The notes under the pieces are model-generated. The model ran no database searches and was not told the origin of the DNA. It saw only the letters and a program-made list of their open reading frames with translations. Position numbers and translations under genes: made by a program. This document shows, one piece after another, positions 17,170 through 25,649 of a stretch of 64,000 nucleotides of DNA. Numbering within the stretch: position 1 is the first letter of the stretch; each line of letters begins with the position of its first letter. Source of the stretch: Streptomyces sp. SN-593 (GTDB lineage: Bacteria; Actinomycetota; Actinomycetes; Streptomycetales; Streptomycetaceae); the NCBI RefSeq assembly GCF_016756395.1, contig NZ_AP018365.1:620001-684000 (forward strand), written 5' to 3'.

Positions 17170-18189
17170 TCAGCGGCGCCGCTGCTCGGGTCGCAGCTCG
17201 AAGTCGCCGTAGCTGTTGTCGGCGGGGTTGACCGTCACCCCGGGGGCCACGATCGCGTCGATACGGTCGAGGACGTCGGCCGGCAAGGCGACCTCGGCGG
17301 CGGGCAGGAAGGCGTCGAGCTGCTCCATGGTGCGCGGCCCGATGATGGCGGAGGTGACGCCGGGGTGGTTGACCACGAAGGCCACCGCCAGCTCGATCAG
17401 GGTCAGGCCGGCCTCCTCGGCCAGGAGCGCGAGCTGCTCGACGGCCTCCAGCTTGCGCCGGTTGGCCGGGGAGTCCATGGCGAAGCGGGCCGGCGGGCGG
17501 GCCGCGGAGGCCGGGCCGGCGGAGGTGTCCTCGCGGTAGCGCCCCGACAGCCAGCCGCCGGCGAGCGGGCTGTAGGTCAGCGTGCCCATGCCGTGGCGGC
17601 GCGCCGTGGGAAGCACGTCCTCCTCGATGCCGCGGACGAGGATCGAGTACGGCGGCTGCTCGGTGACGAACCGCTCCAGGTGGCGTTCGCGGGATGTCCA
17701 CTGGGCCTCGACGATCTGCGAGCCGGAGTAGGACGAGGAGCCGAGGTAGCGGATCTTCCCCTGGCGCACCAGGTCGGTCAGGGCGCCGAGGGTCTCGGAG
17801 ACGTCGGTGTCCGCGCTGGGGCGGTGCACCTGGTAGAGGTCGATGTGGTCGGTGCCCAGGCGCCGCAGGGACTCCTCCACCTCGCGCACGATCCACCGCC
17901 GCGAGCCGCCGCGCCGGTTGGGGTCGTCCTCGCCCATGGGCATGAAGAACTTGGTCGCCAGGACCACGTCCTCGCGCCGGTCGCGCAGCGCCTTGCCGAC
18001 GATCTCCTCCGAGGCGCCGGCGGAGTACACGTCCGCGGTGTCCACGAAGTTGATCCCGGCGTCCAGGGCCCGGTGGATGATCCGGACGGAGTCGGCCTCG
18101 TCCTCGTTGCCCCAGGGGCCGAACATCATCGCTCCCAGACAGAGCGTGCTGACCTGGACACCGGTGCGGCCGAGCGGTCGGTACTGCAT
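17170..18189 (-). CDS. aldo/keto reductase
   Basis: A 339-residue NADPH-dependent oxidoreductase of the AKR superfamily. The catalytic tetrad is visible as Asp 50 and Tyr 55 ([11 protein letters not shown]), Lys 80 (LATKFFMP) and His 122 (DLYQVHRP). The C-terminal cofactor region [14 protein letters not shown] is conserved, and [12 protein letters not shown] is typical of AKR11/12-like bacterial members. The substrate is probably a small aldehyde or ketone. It lies 25 bp downstream of an XRE regulator gene on the same strand and is likely co-transcribed with it and with the His-rich mini-gene. Confidence 0.93.
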   Translation of the reverse strand: MQYRPLGRTGVQVSTLCLGAMMFGPWGNEDEADSVRIIHRALDAGINFVDTADVYSAGASEEIVGKALRDRREDVVLATKFFMPMGEDDPNRRGGSRRWIVREVEESLRRLGTDHIDLYQVHRPSADTDVSETLGALTDLVRQGKIRYLGSSSYSGSQIVEAQWTSRERHLERFVTEQPPYSILVRGIEEDVLPTARRHGMGTLTYSPLAGGWLSGRYREDTSAGPASAARPPARFAMDSPANRRKLEAVEQLALLAEEAGLTLIELAVAFVVNHPGVTSAIIGPRTMEQLDAFLPAAEVALPADVLDRIDAIVAPGVTVNPADNSYGDFELRPEQRRR

Positions 18190-18214
18190 GGAATGGTTCT
18201 CCCTCGTCGGGTGG

Positions 18215-19114
18215 TCAGTCGTTCCGGGCGGGAACGGCCCCGCCGGCGCCCGCCCAACTGGCCAGGAGGCCCAGGGCCTCCCGCTCCGGCGAGTCCGGTT
18301 CGGGGGTGTAGACGTTGAGGCGCAGGCCCGGGTCGGAGGGCAGGTCCATCGCCTCGTAGGGCAGGACGAGATCGCCGACCAGCGGGTGGTGCAGGCTCTT
18401 CACGCCGCTGCGGTGGAACTTCACGTCGTGGCGGGCCCAGCGGCGCGCGAAGTCCTCACTCCTGGTGGTGAGCTCCCCGACCATGTCGGTCAGCGCCCGG
18501 TCGTGGGGCGCCCGGCCCGTCTCGGTCCGAAGGAAGGCGACGGAGTCGTCCGCGGCCTTCTCCCAGTCGGGCCAGAAGTCACGTCCCGCGGGGTCCAGGA
18601 AGAGGAACCGGGCGGTGTTGACCGGGCCGCGCCGGGCGAACAGCGGGGAGTCGAACACCGGCGCGTACAGGGCCCGGCCCAGCGCGTTCGCGGCGAGCAC
18701 GTCGAACCGCGCGTTGCGTACGTACGCCGGCACGCCGGCCATCGCGTCGAGCAGCCGCAGGACGGTGGGCCGCACCCGGGACGCGGTCACGGTGGGGCGC
18801 CGCCCGGGCGGGGTGGCCGAGCGGGCCAGGTCGTAGAGGTGGGCGCGCTCGGCTTCGTCGAGCCGCAGCGCGCGGGCCAGTCCCTCCAGCACCGAGTCCG
18901 AGACGCCGCCGAGGTTGCCGCGCTCCAGGCGGACGTAGTAGTCCACGCTCATGCCGGCGAGCAGGGCGACCTCCTCACGCCGCAGACCCGCGACGCGGCG
19001 GTTCCCGCCGCCGTGGACCGGTAGACCCGCCTCCTCGGGGGTGATGCGCGCCCGCCGGCTGCCGAGAAACGCGCGGACCTCGGCGGCCAGGTTCTCCCTG
19101 TCGACTCCGGCCAC
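18215..19114 (-). CDS. XRE-family regulator with MmyB-like C-terminal ligand domain
   Basis: A 299-residue protein. The N-terminal helix-turn-helix ([32 protein letters not shown], about residues 46-77) is followed by an MmyB-like domain, recognisable by [23 protein letters not shown] and [19 protein letters not shown]. MmyB-like domains bind fatty-acid-like ligands, and such regulators usually control an adjacent oxidoreductase. The GTG start at 19114 lies only 2 bp after the stop of the His-rich mini-gene and the aldo/keto reductase gene follows, so it is the middle gene of a three-gene unit. Confidence 0.9.
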   Translation of the reverse strand: MAGVDRENLAAEVRAFLGSRRARITPEEAGLPVHGGGNRRVAGLRREEVALLAGMSVDYYVRLERGNLGGVSDSVLEGLARALRLDEAERAHLYDLARSATPPGRRPTVTASRVRPTVLRLLDAMAGVPAYVRNARFDVLAANALGRALYAPVFDSPLFARRGPVNTARFLFLDPAGRDFWPDWEKAADDSVAFLRTETGRAPHDRALTDMVGELTTRSEDFARRWARHDVKFHRSGVKSLHHPLVGDLVLPYEAMDLPSDPGLRLNVYTPEPDSPEREALGLLASWAGAGGAVPARND

Positions 19115-19116
19115 GG

Positions 19117-19275
19117 TCAGGCCCCGGGGGCTTCGGCGGTGGCCGTGCCGCAGACGCGGTGGCGGCCGCGGTGGCGGTGGCGGCCGTGGTCGTGGCCGTG
19201 GTCGTGGCCGTGGTCGTGGGAGAACGGCTCGGCCGGATCGGACGGCGCGGACGGAGGGCGGGAATCCTGGGGCAC
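19117..19275 (-). CDS. His-rich 52-residue small protein, candidate metal-binding
   Basis: A short frame encoding VPQDSRPPSAPSDPAEPFS followed by three HDHG/HDHGR repeats, a cluster of HRHRGRHR and a Cys near the C-terminus. About a quarter of the residues are His. A good GAAGGAG ribosome-binding site lies 5 bp before the GTG at 19275, and the stop lies 2 bp before the XRE gene's start, the classic layout for translational coupling. His/Asp tracts of this kind bind Ni, Zn or Co in other proteins. Part of the repeat (HDHGHDHGHDHG) is encoded by tandem 6- or 12-bp units. It could instead be an untranslated leader with chance codons, hence the moderate confidence. Confidence 0.5.
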   Translation of the reverse strand: MPQDSRPPSAPSDPAEPFSHDHGHDHGHDHGRHRHRGRHRVCGTATAEAPGA

Positions 19276-19474
19276 GGGGGCTCCTTCGATCGGCACGGAG
19301 GTGCTGCCGGTCCCTCCACCGTAGATCCGCCGGCCGGAGGGCTGCGAGGTACTGCCGTTACCTGGAAGAGCGGTGACTCCCACCGGGCGGCCGGCGCGCG
19401 GTTGGCTGGAGGAAAGCGGGGCACCCGCAGTCCGTCCCCCGGCCGGGAGCCGAAACCGTCCTCGAAGGAGAACC
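19276..19474. promoter_or_regulatory. divergent promoter region (XRE unit / zinc dehydrogenase)
   Basis: A 199-bp region between two outward-reading units. It is the expected site for the XRE regulator. I see no strong long dyad, only short repeats; promoter elements could not be assigned with confidence. Confidence 0.4.
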
Positions 19475-20509
19475 GTGCGCGCAGCACTCATGTACGCAGC
19501 AGGCGACGTCCGCGTCGAGCGGGTCGCCGACCCTGTCCTGAAGGAGTCCACCGACGCGCTGGTCCGCATCACCGCGGCCTGCATCTGCGGCAGCGACCTG
19601 CATCACTACCACGCGCTGCCGGCCTCCGCCGGCCCGGTCCGCATGGGCCACGAGTTCATCGGCGTCGTGGAGGAGACCGGGGCGGACGTCGCCTCGGTGC
19701 GCCCGGGCGACCTGGTCGTCGCGCCGTTCGCCTACTCGGACGGCACCTGCGAGTTCTGCCGCGCCGGGTTGCAGACGTCCTGCCTGCACGGCGGTTTCTG
19801 GGCCCGGGACGGCGTCGACGGCGGCCAGGGGGAAGCCGCCCGCGTGCCGCTGGCCGACGGCACCCTCGTCAAGCTGCCGGTCGGCCCGGACGACGCCCTG
19901 ATCCCCTCCCTGCTCACCCTCTCCGACGTGCTGGGCACCGGACACCACGCCGCCGTCCGGGGCGGGGTGCGGCGGGGCAGCACCGTCACCGTGGTCGGGG
20001 ACGGCGCCGTCGGCCTGCTCGCCGTCCTGGCGTCCAAGCGGCTCGGCGCCGAGCAGATCGTGCTCATGGGCCGGCACACCGCGCGGACCGACCTCGGCCG
20101 CGCCTTCGGGGCGACCGACGTGGTCGCCGAGCGCGGCGCCGAGGGCGTCGAGCGGGTCCGCGAACTGACCGGGGGCGGCAGCGCCGTCGTCATCGAGGCG
20201 GTCGGGCTCCGGCCGGCCTACGAGCAGGCGTACGGGGTGGTCCGCCCCGGCGGCACGATCAGCCGGGTGGGCGCGCCGCAGTACGAGGAGGCCCCGATCG
20301 GCTTCGGCAGCCTGTTCGGCCACAACATCACCCTCACCGGCGGCCCCGCCCCGGCCCGCGCCTACATCGACACGCTCCTGCCCGACGTCATGGAGGGCCG
20401 CATCGAGCCCGGCCGGGTCTTCGACCGCGGCGTCGACCTCGGCGGCACGCCCGAGGGGTACCGGGCCATGGACGCGCGCGAGGCGCTGAAGGTACTGGTG
20501 CGGCCGTGA
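19475..20509 (+). CDS. zinc-dependent alcohol dehydrogenase (medium-chain dehydrogenase)
   Basis: A 344-residue MDR protein with an N-terminal GroES-like catalytic domain and a Rossmann domain. Catalytic zinc ligands are Cys 38 (ACICGSDLHH) and His 59/Glu 60 (GHEFIGVVEE). The structural-zinc lobe reads SDGTCEFCRAGLQTSC, so the first of the four usual Cys is Asp 89 and only three Cys remain. VVGDGAVGLL is the nucleotide-binding glycine motif. The GTG at 19475 has a GAAGGAG ribosome-binding site 4 bp upstream. It precedes an aldo/keto reductase on the same strand and is divergent from an XRE regulator. Confidence 0.93.
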   Translation: MRAALMYAAGDVRVERVADPVLKESTDALVRITAACICGSDLHHYHALPASAGPVRMGHEFIGVVEETGADVASVRPGDLVVAPFAYSDGTCEFCRAGLQTSCLHGGFWARDGVDGGQGEAARVPLADGTLVKLPVGPDDALIPSLLTLSDVLGTGHHAAVRGGVRRGSTVTVVGDGAVGLLAVLASKRLGAEQIVLMGRHTARTDLGRAFGATDVVAERGAEGVERVRELTGGGSAVVIEAVGLRPAYEQAYGVVRPGGTISRVGAPQYEEAPIGFGSLFGHNITLTGGPAPARAYIDTLLPDVMEGRIEPGRVFDRGVDLGGTPEGYRAMDAREALKVLVRP

Positions 20510-20648
20510 CCCGCGGCGCCCGCGCCGCGGGACGGGCATACCCGGGGCTGCCCGCCGGGCCGCCCGCCGGGCCGCCGGTCCCGCCACCGCTGCGCTCCCG
20601 GCCAGGACGCAGGTGCGACCCGCCCCTGCCGACGAGAGGAACCCGCTG

Positions 20649-21533
20649 ATGGAAACCGTCACCCTCAACAACGCCGTCCGGATGCCCGCCCTCGGGCTCG
20701 GCGTCTTCCAGACACCTCCTGACGAGACCAGGGCGGCCGTCACGGCCGCGCTCGACCTCGGCTACCGGCACATCGACACGGCCGCCGCCTACGGCAACGA
20801 GCGCGAGGTCGGCCAGGCCGTACGCGACTCCGGGTTGCCGCGTGACGAGGTCTTCGTGGAGACCAAGATCTGGATCAGCGACTACGGCTACGACGAGACC
20901 CTGCACGGCTTCGACAAGAGTGCGGCCAAGCTCGGCCTCGACCGCGTCGACCTGCTCATCCTGCACCAGGCGCTGCCGTCGGACTTCGACCGCACGCTCG
21001 CGGCCTACCGGGCCCTGGAGGCGCTCCTGGCCGACGGCAGGGTCCGTGCGATCGGCGTCAGCAACTTCATGGTCGAGCACCTGACCGCTCTGCTGGAGGC
21101 GACCTCCGTCGTCCCCGCCGTCAACCAACTGGAGATCCACCCCTACTTCCAGCAGCGCTCCGTGCTCGACTTCGACGACCGGCACGGCATCGTCAACCAG
21201 GCGTGGTCCCCCATCGGCGGGATCACCTTCTACCCCGGCTACGGCGAGAACCGCACCAGCGTGCTCGCCGACCCCGCCGTCACCGCGACCGCCGAGGCGC
21301 ACGGCAAGAGCCCCGCCCAGGTACTGCTGCGGTGGGGGCTCCAGCAGGGCCGCTCGGTCATCCCCAAGTCCACCCGGCGCAAGCGGATCGCCGAGAACAT
21401 CGACGTCTTCGACTTCGCTCTCACCCCCGACGAACTCGCCGCCCTCGACGCCCTCGAAACCGGCAGGCGCGGTGGCCCCGCACCCGAGGACGTCACGCTC
21501 GCGAGCCACGGCCGCGCCGTTCCCGAGGCGTGA
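20649..21533 (+). CDS. aldo/keto reductase (AKR5 / 2,5-diketogluconate reductase-like)
   Basis: A 294-residue AKR. The catalytic residues are Asp 43 and Tyr 48 (HIDTAAAYGNE), Lys 73 (VETKIW) and His 106 (LLILHQA), and the NADPH-binding end is VIPKSTRRKRIAENIDVFDF. It is closest in pattern to the AKR5 branch reducing diketogluconate, methylglyoxal or other aldehydes. The ATG at 20649 has GAGAGGA upstream; a longer frame from 20613 lacks conservation. Its 3' end overlaps the convergent CGNR gene by 41 bp. It probably forms a unit with the zinc dehydrogenase upstream. Confidence 0.92.
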   Translation: METVTLNNAVRMPALGLGVFQTPPDETRAAVTAALDLGYRHIDTAAAYGNEREVGQAVRDSGLPRDEVFVETKIWISDYGYDETLHGFDKSAAKLGLDRVDLLILHQALPSDFDRTLAAYRALEALLADGRVRAIGVSNFMVEHLTALLEATSVVPAVNQLEIHPYFQQRSVLDFDDRHGIVNQAWSPIGGITFYPGYGENRTSVLADPAVTATAEAHGKSPAQVLLRWGLQQGRSVIPKSTRRKRIAENIDVFDFALTPDELAALDALETGRRGGPAPEDVTLASHGRAVPEA

Positions 21534-22263
21534 GCGGTCCGCCCCCACCGGGCGGGTGGCGGGCCCGGTGGGCCGCGACACGCTCGCGGGTGGCGCAACG
21601 GCGCGAGCAGTAGCGGCGGTTCGGGCCGCGTCCCTCGGTCACGTAGACGTTGGGACAGCTCGGGGAGGCGCACACGCCGCCCGGCGGCCGCTGGCGGTCC
21701 CACAGGAGGACGGCCAGCGCCATGCACGAGGAGGCGAGGAACCACTCGGCCCACGGCGCCTCGTCGTCTGCGTCCAGATGCGGGTGCCAGGGGGTGCCGC
21801 CCCCGTGGGAGGTGAGGCGGAGCGGGCCGGTGCCGGCCGCGAGGAGCCGGTTGAGCCGGGCCGCGGCCTCATCGACGTGCTCGGCGGCGAAGACCTCGCG
21901 CAACCGGAGGGCGGCCGCGCGCAGGTCGGCGAGGTCGTCGGTGGTGAGGCCGAGGGGGTCCTCCTCGCCGTACGCGCGCAGCACGGCGGCGACCTCCTCA
22001 CGGACCCTGGTGCCGGCGGCCTCCTCACGGACCCTGCTGCCGGCGCCCGCGTCGCGGTCGGTGCGGGCGGTGGTTCCCGGGACGGGGTCGGGGTCGGCGC
22101 CGGGGCCCTTCGCGGTGCCCGGCCGGGGGCGGTCGGTGCCGTCCGCGGCCCTCACCTCCGCCGGACTCCCCTCCCCCGCCAGCACGTTGACGAGATCGGC
22201 GGCACGCCTGGCGTTGGCCGCGACGGAGTGGCGGGGGAAGCGGTCGTCGTACGGGAGGGTCAC
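21493..22263 (-). CDS. CGNR zinc-finger transcriptional regulator
   Basis: A 256-residue protein of the ABATE/CGNR family. The C-terminal zinc finger is visible as CASPSCPN, a short linker and RRYCSRRCATRERVAAH, giving four Cys ligands, with CATR where the family name-giving CGNR would be. The N-terminal part starts TLPYDDRFPRHSVAANARRAADLVN; a Pro/Asp/Thr-rich insertion lies at about residues 45-85. The GTG at 22263 is used; an in-frame ATG at 22290 is an alternative. It is divergent from an MFS exporter and shares a GTAACGCA-type dyad, so it most likely regulates that exporter. Confidence 0.85.
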   Translation of the reverse strand: MTLPYDDRFPRHSVAANARRAADLVNVLAGEGSPAEVRAADGTDRPRPGTAKGPGADPDPVPGTTARTDRDAGAGSRVREEAAGTRVREEVAAVLRAYGEEDPLGLTTDDLADLRAAALRLREVFAAEHVDEAAARLNRLLAAGTGPLRLTSHGGGTPWHPHLDADDEAPWAEWFLASSCMALAVLLWDRQRPPGGVCASPSCPNVYVTEGRGPNRRYCSRRCATRERVAAHRARHPPGGGGPLTPRERRGRGSRA

Positions 22264-22272
22264 ACGCGCAAT

Positions 22273-22301
22273 GTAACGCAGGTGGCGCATGTTTGCGTTA
22301 C
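22273..22301. promoter_or_regulatory. candidate CGNR operator between regulator and MFS gene
   Basis: GTAACGCA at 22273-22280 is repeated as its exact reverse complement TGCGTTAC at 22294-22301 with a 13-base spacer. The dyad spans the alternative regulator starts and lies just upstream of a TAGCGT -10-like box that precedes the MFS start. This position would allow repression of both genes. Confidence 0.55.
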
Positions 22302-22319
22302 CCGCGTAGCGTCCCCCGG

Positions 22320-23954
22320 ATGGGAACGCGTGACAGCGGCCGGGCCGTCCGGTCGTACCTCGGGGGCGCGGCCGCGGCCCGGGTGGGCGACGAGATGTCG
22401 GGGCCCGCGCTGCTGCTGGCCGGGCTGGCCGCCACCGGGTCGGCCTCGCGTGCGGCGGCGGTACCGGCCGCGCTGATGGTGTCGGCGGCGGTCGGCGGCC
22501 CGCTGTTCGGCGCGCTGCTCGACCGGTCCGCCCGCCCGGGGCGCCTGTTGGCGACGGCACTCGGCGGGTACGCCGCCGCGCTGGCGCTGCTGATCACGAC
22601 GCTCGGCCGGCTGCCGATCGGGGCGAGCGTCCTCCTCGCGGGGCTGGCCGGGTCGGCGGGACCGGCCCTCTCCGGCGGGTGGACCGCGCAACTGCCCCGG
22701 GTGGCCGTTGGCCGCGCCTTCGCCCGGGCCAACGCGCTCGACGCGATGACGTACGACCTGGCGGGCCTGGTGGGTCCCGCGCTCGCCGGAGTGGTGGCCG
22801 GGCCGGCGGGGGCGCCGGTGGCCGTGGCGGCGGCCGCCGGGCTGGTGGGATCGGCGCTGCCGTCGGCATGGGCGCTGCCGTCCGCGTGGGCGTCGCCGTC
22901 CGGGTGGGAGCCGCCGCGGGGGCCGAGTGCGTCGGGAAGGCCGCGCACGTCGGACGGCTCCGGCGGCACGGGCCGGGCGGGCACCTCGGGCGGCTCCGTC
23001 CGTGCGGGAGACCCGAGTGCCCCCACCGAGCCGGGCCGCCCCTTCGGTACGGGCAAACCCTGCGAAACCGCCGCCCCGGGCACTTCCGGCGCCCCCACCG
23101 GCAAGGGCGCCTCCGACCGGCCAGGCAGCCCGGGCACATCGGGCGGTTCCGTCCGTGCGGGAGACCCGAGTGCCCCCACCGAGCCGGGCCGCCCCTTCGG
23201 TACGGGCAAACCCCGCGAAACCGCCGCCCCGGGCACTTCCGGCGCCCCCACCGGCAAGGGCGCCTCCGACCGGCCAGGCAGCCGGGGCACCTCGGGCGGT
23301 TCCGGCGGACCGCGTCCACCTCGCATACCGGTGCGCGCCGACCTGGCCGCCGGGTTCCGCGCGATCCGCCGCTCGCCCGCGCTCGCCCGGGCCACGGCCG
23401 CCTCGGTGGTGTCGTGCGTCGGCGCCGGCCTGTTCGTCACGTGCGCACCGCTGCTCGGCGCCGCGGTTCTGGGTGGCGCCGGCCGCGGCGCGTACCTGCT
23501 GTCCGGCGCCGCGGCCGCCGCGCTCGCCGCCAACGCGCTGCTCGCGCGCCGTCCCCGAGCCCCGCGCCCGGACACCGTGCTGCGGTATGCCACGCTCGTG
23601 CTCGGCTCCGGCTGCCTGCTCGCGGCGACGGGACGGCCGGTCGCCCTCGCCGCCGCCGCGCTGCTGGTCGGCGCGGGCCAGGGCCCGCAGCTCACCGCGC
23701 TGTTCGCGATCCGCCACCGCGAGGCCCCGGCCCGCCTGCGCGGCCAGGTCTTCACGACGGGCGCCAGCCTCAAGACCACCGGGTACGCCGTGGGCACCGC
23801 GCTCGCCGGTCTCCTGGCCACCCGCTCCCTGCCCGCCGCCCTCCTCACCGCCGCCGCGTTCCAGGCGCTCGCGCTGCTGCCCCTCGCGCTGCGCCCGGCT
23901 CCCGCCCGCCAGGCGGACACGGTGGGGCCGCGCCCGCCCGCCGAGCCCCGCTGA
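22320..23954 (+). CDS. MFS transporter with duplicated central loop
   Basis: A 544-residue protein. Membrane spans 1-6 lie in residues about 10-190 and spans 7-12 in about 350-535, in the style of small-molecule exporters. The central cytoplasmic loop of ~150 residues is abnormally long. It contains two 51-residue copies (221-271 and 272-322) of a Gly/Ser/Pro/Thr-rich sequence, encoded by a 153-bp DNA duplication with a short third copy. The ATG at 22320 follows TAGCGT by 8 bp, so the mRNA may be leaderless. It is divergent from the CGNR regulator, which probably represses it. Confidence 0.88.
   Translation: MGTRDSGRAVRSYLGGAAAARVGDEMSGPALLLAGLAATGSASRAAAVPAALMVSAAVGGPLFGALLDRSARPGRLLATALGGYAAALALLITTLGRLPIGASVLLAGLAGSAGPALSGGWTAQLPRVAVGRAFARANALDAMTYDLAGLVGPALAGVVAGPAGAPVAVAAAAGLVGSALPSAWALPSAWASPSGWEPPRGPSASGRPRTSDGSGGTGRAGTSGGSVRAGDPSAPTEPGRPFGTGKPCETAAPGTSGAPTGKGASDRPGSPGTSGGSVRAGDPSAPTEPGRPFGTGKPRETAAPGTSGAPTGKGASDRPGSRGTSGGSGGPRPPRIPVRADLAAGFRAIRRSPALARATAASVVSCVGAGLFVTCAPLLGAAVLGGAGRGAYLLSGAAAAALAANALLARRPRAPRPDTVLRYATLVLGSGCLLAATGRPVALAAAALLVGAGQGPQLTALFAIRHREAPARLRGQVFTTGASLKTTGYAVGTALAGLLATRSLPAALLTAAAFQALALLPLALRPAPARQADTVGPRPPAEPR
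22980..23305. repeat. 153-bp tandem duplication inside the MFS gene
   Basis: Copy 1 is 22980-23132 and copy 2 is 23133-23285, differing at only a few positions (for example Cys to Arg in the product). A third partial copy begins at 23286. The period is exactly 153 bp, a multiple of three, so the reading frame continues. Confidence 0.93.
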
Positions 23955-24360
23955 CCCGTGCACCGGCGCCGTGCGTCATGACGCCACGTGCCATACCGCC
24001 CTACCGCCGAACCACCCCGGCCACCTCAGCACCGCCGCCCGCCCGCCGGGCGCAACCCCGCGGACGGGCGGCGGCACCGCACCAGGGGCCCCTCCACGAA
24101 CGGTCGGCGACCCGCGCGACCCGCGCCGCCGACGGACGGCGCGGCACAGCGGCGGCGAGCGGCCCGGCCACCGACGCCGCACACACGACAGTCGCCGCGG
24201 CGGCACCCGTTCGGCGCAGGTGCGGGCACCGTGCGTGCCCCCTCGTCCGCTGATCGCACCGATCGGACCTGCGGAAGAGCGCCGCGCGGCGCGGCAGGAC
24301 GCCGCCCGGACCGTATCCGTACGACGGCGTGGCCGTGCGGCGGCCGCCTCGGCCGCCGGA
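23955..24360. other. non-coding or decayed region
   Basis: I see no supported gene in this 406-bp stretch. A minus-strand frame is open from the cupin remnant down to 24001 but is Arg/Ala/Gly-rich with no conserved pattern. It may be read-through sequence of the broken cupin gene. Confidence 0.4.
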
Positions 24361-24757
24361 CCGTCCCTGTGCCAGGCCCAGCAGCGCGAAGTCCGCGAGG
24401 TCGGACCCGGGGGGACCACGCAGCTCACCAGTACCTCGCGGTCGGCGGCGGGCTCGGCGCGCTGCCAGGACCCGGCGGGGACGGCGACGTGGAAGCGGGG
24501 GCCGCTCCGGGCTCGGGGTCCGGGGTGAGCAGGTGCTCGGTCACGGTGCTCGGGGCGGGGCCGGGCGGGCTGGTGCGCAGGAGCAGCGGGCCGCCCTGCT
24601 GCCAGGGCCACACCTCGTCGGACGCGACGTGGTGCCACGCGTAGCGCGCACCGGGCGCCAGGAGGTAGTGGATCACCGTGGCGGAGGCGCGGGTGCCGCC
24701 GCCCGCGGGATGCGGGTCGAGCCCGAGGGCGCGGGCGAGTTCGGGCACGTGCGGCAT
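24361..24757 (-). pseudogene. DUF985-type cupin gene broken by two frameshifts
   Basis: The minus strand encodes a YML079w/DUF985-like cupin in three successive frames. The first frame (ATG at 24757) has LLAPGARYAWHHVASDEVW with LLLRTSPPG. The second has RFHVAVPAGSWQRAEP and EVLVSCVVPPG. The third has DLADFALLGLAQ. These join into a normal DUF985 protein if one C is restored in the run near 24497-24501 and one base in the run near 24406-24414. Both breaks lie in G/C homopolymers, so they may be real mutations or sequencing errors. The 3' end is approximate. Confidence 0.65.
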
Positions 24758-25004
24758 CGGGCGTCGTCCTCGATCGGCGATGTCGGGCAGGGCTCATTGC
24801 GGGGCATACGTACGCCCGTGCCCGCGCGCCCGGCCCGGCGCGCGGGCGGCACGTGGCACGATCGGGGGGCACCCCGCGCCGCCAGGGGCTCGCCTCCCGG
24901 GCGCCGTCCACGGTCGGCGTCGCCGCACAGGGGTCCGCGGCCTCGCCACGTACGCCGTCGCCGGCAGGCCGCCTCCGCCCGCTGCCCGCCGCCCGCCGCC
25001 ATCG

Positions 25005-25040
25005 CACCCGCACCCGCACCCGCACCCGCACCCGCACCCG
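25005..25040. repeat. hexanucleotide microsatellite (CACCCG)x6
   Basis: Six uninterrupted copies of CACCCG end 3 bp before the TAGGAGA ribosome-binding site of the phosphoesterase gene. Such tracts can change length by slippage and so alter the leader. Confidence 0.95.
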
Positions 25041-25055
25041 CGTAGGAGACCCGCC

Positions 25056-25553
25056 GTGCGCCTGCTGCTCACCACCGACACGCACGTGCCCAAGCGGGCC
25101 CGGGAGGTGCCGACCGCGCTGCTCGCCGGGATCGACGCCGCCGACGTCGTCGTGCACGCCGGCGACTGGGTGGACGAGGCGACGCTCGACCTGTTCCAGG
25201 CACGGGCGCGTCGGCTCGTCGCGGTGTACGGCAACAACGACGGCCCCGGTCTGCGGGCCCGGCTGCCGGAGGTGGCCCGCGCGCGGCTGGGCGGCGTCCG
25301 GTTCGCGGTGGTGCACGAGACGGGCGCGGCACAGGGCCGGGACGAGCGGTGCGCGGCGCGCTTCCCGGACACCGACGTACTGGTCTTCGGGCACAGCCAC
25401 ATCCCGTGGGACTCGGTGGCCGCCGGCGGGCTGCGGCTGCTCAACCCGGGGTCGCCGACGGACCGGCGGCGCGAACCGTACCGCACCTACATGACGGCCG
25501 AGGCGGACGGCGGGACGCTCTCCGACGTCCGGCTGCACCGGCTGGAGGCGTAG
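25056..25553 (+). CDS. YfcE/MJ0936-type metallophosphoesterase
   Basis: A 165-residue calcineurin-like phosphoesterase. The metal-binding motifs appear in order: TDTHVPKR (DxH), AGDWVDE (GD), YGNNDGP (GNND), VHE, and GHSHIPW (GHSH). The short length matches YfcE-like phosphodiesterases. The GTG at 25056 has a TAGGAGA ribosome-binding site, and upstream in-frame sequence is the CACCCG repeat. It stands alone, convergent with the FUSC gene. The physiological substrate is unknown; cyclic or linear phosphodiesters are the family's usual targets. Confidence 0.92.
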   Translation: MRLLLTTDTHVPKRAREVPTALLAGIDAADVVVHAGDWVDEATLDLFQARARRLVAVYGNNDGPGLRARLPEVARARLGGVRFAVVHETGAAQGRDERCAARFPDTDVLVFGHSHIPWDSVAAGGLRLLNPGSPTDRRREPYRTYMTAEADGGTLSDVRLHRLEA

Positions 25554-25649
25554 GGCCTGTCCGCCGGACCCGCCGGCCGGCCCGGGGGATACGCACCGGT
25601 CAGCCCGCCGGACCTGCCGTTCAGCCCGGGGGCGTACCGGCCGTACCGG

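Noticed and set aside
13130..17212. A 1360-residue plus-strand frame
   Set aside because: It overlaps the GT39-like and beta-helix genes in another frame and shows no domain. It is a GC-skew shadow.
24001..24186. Small minus-strand frame starting MCAASVAGPL
   Set aside because: It continues the third frame of the broken cupin gene and has no ribosome-binding site or conserved pattern.
25005..25040. CRISPR or origin iteron
   Set aside because: It is a simple hexamer microsatellite with no spacers and no replication gene nearby.
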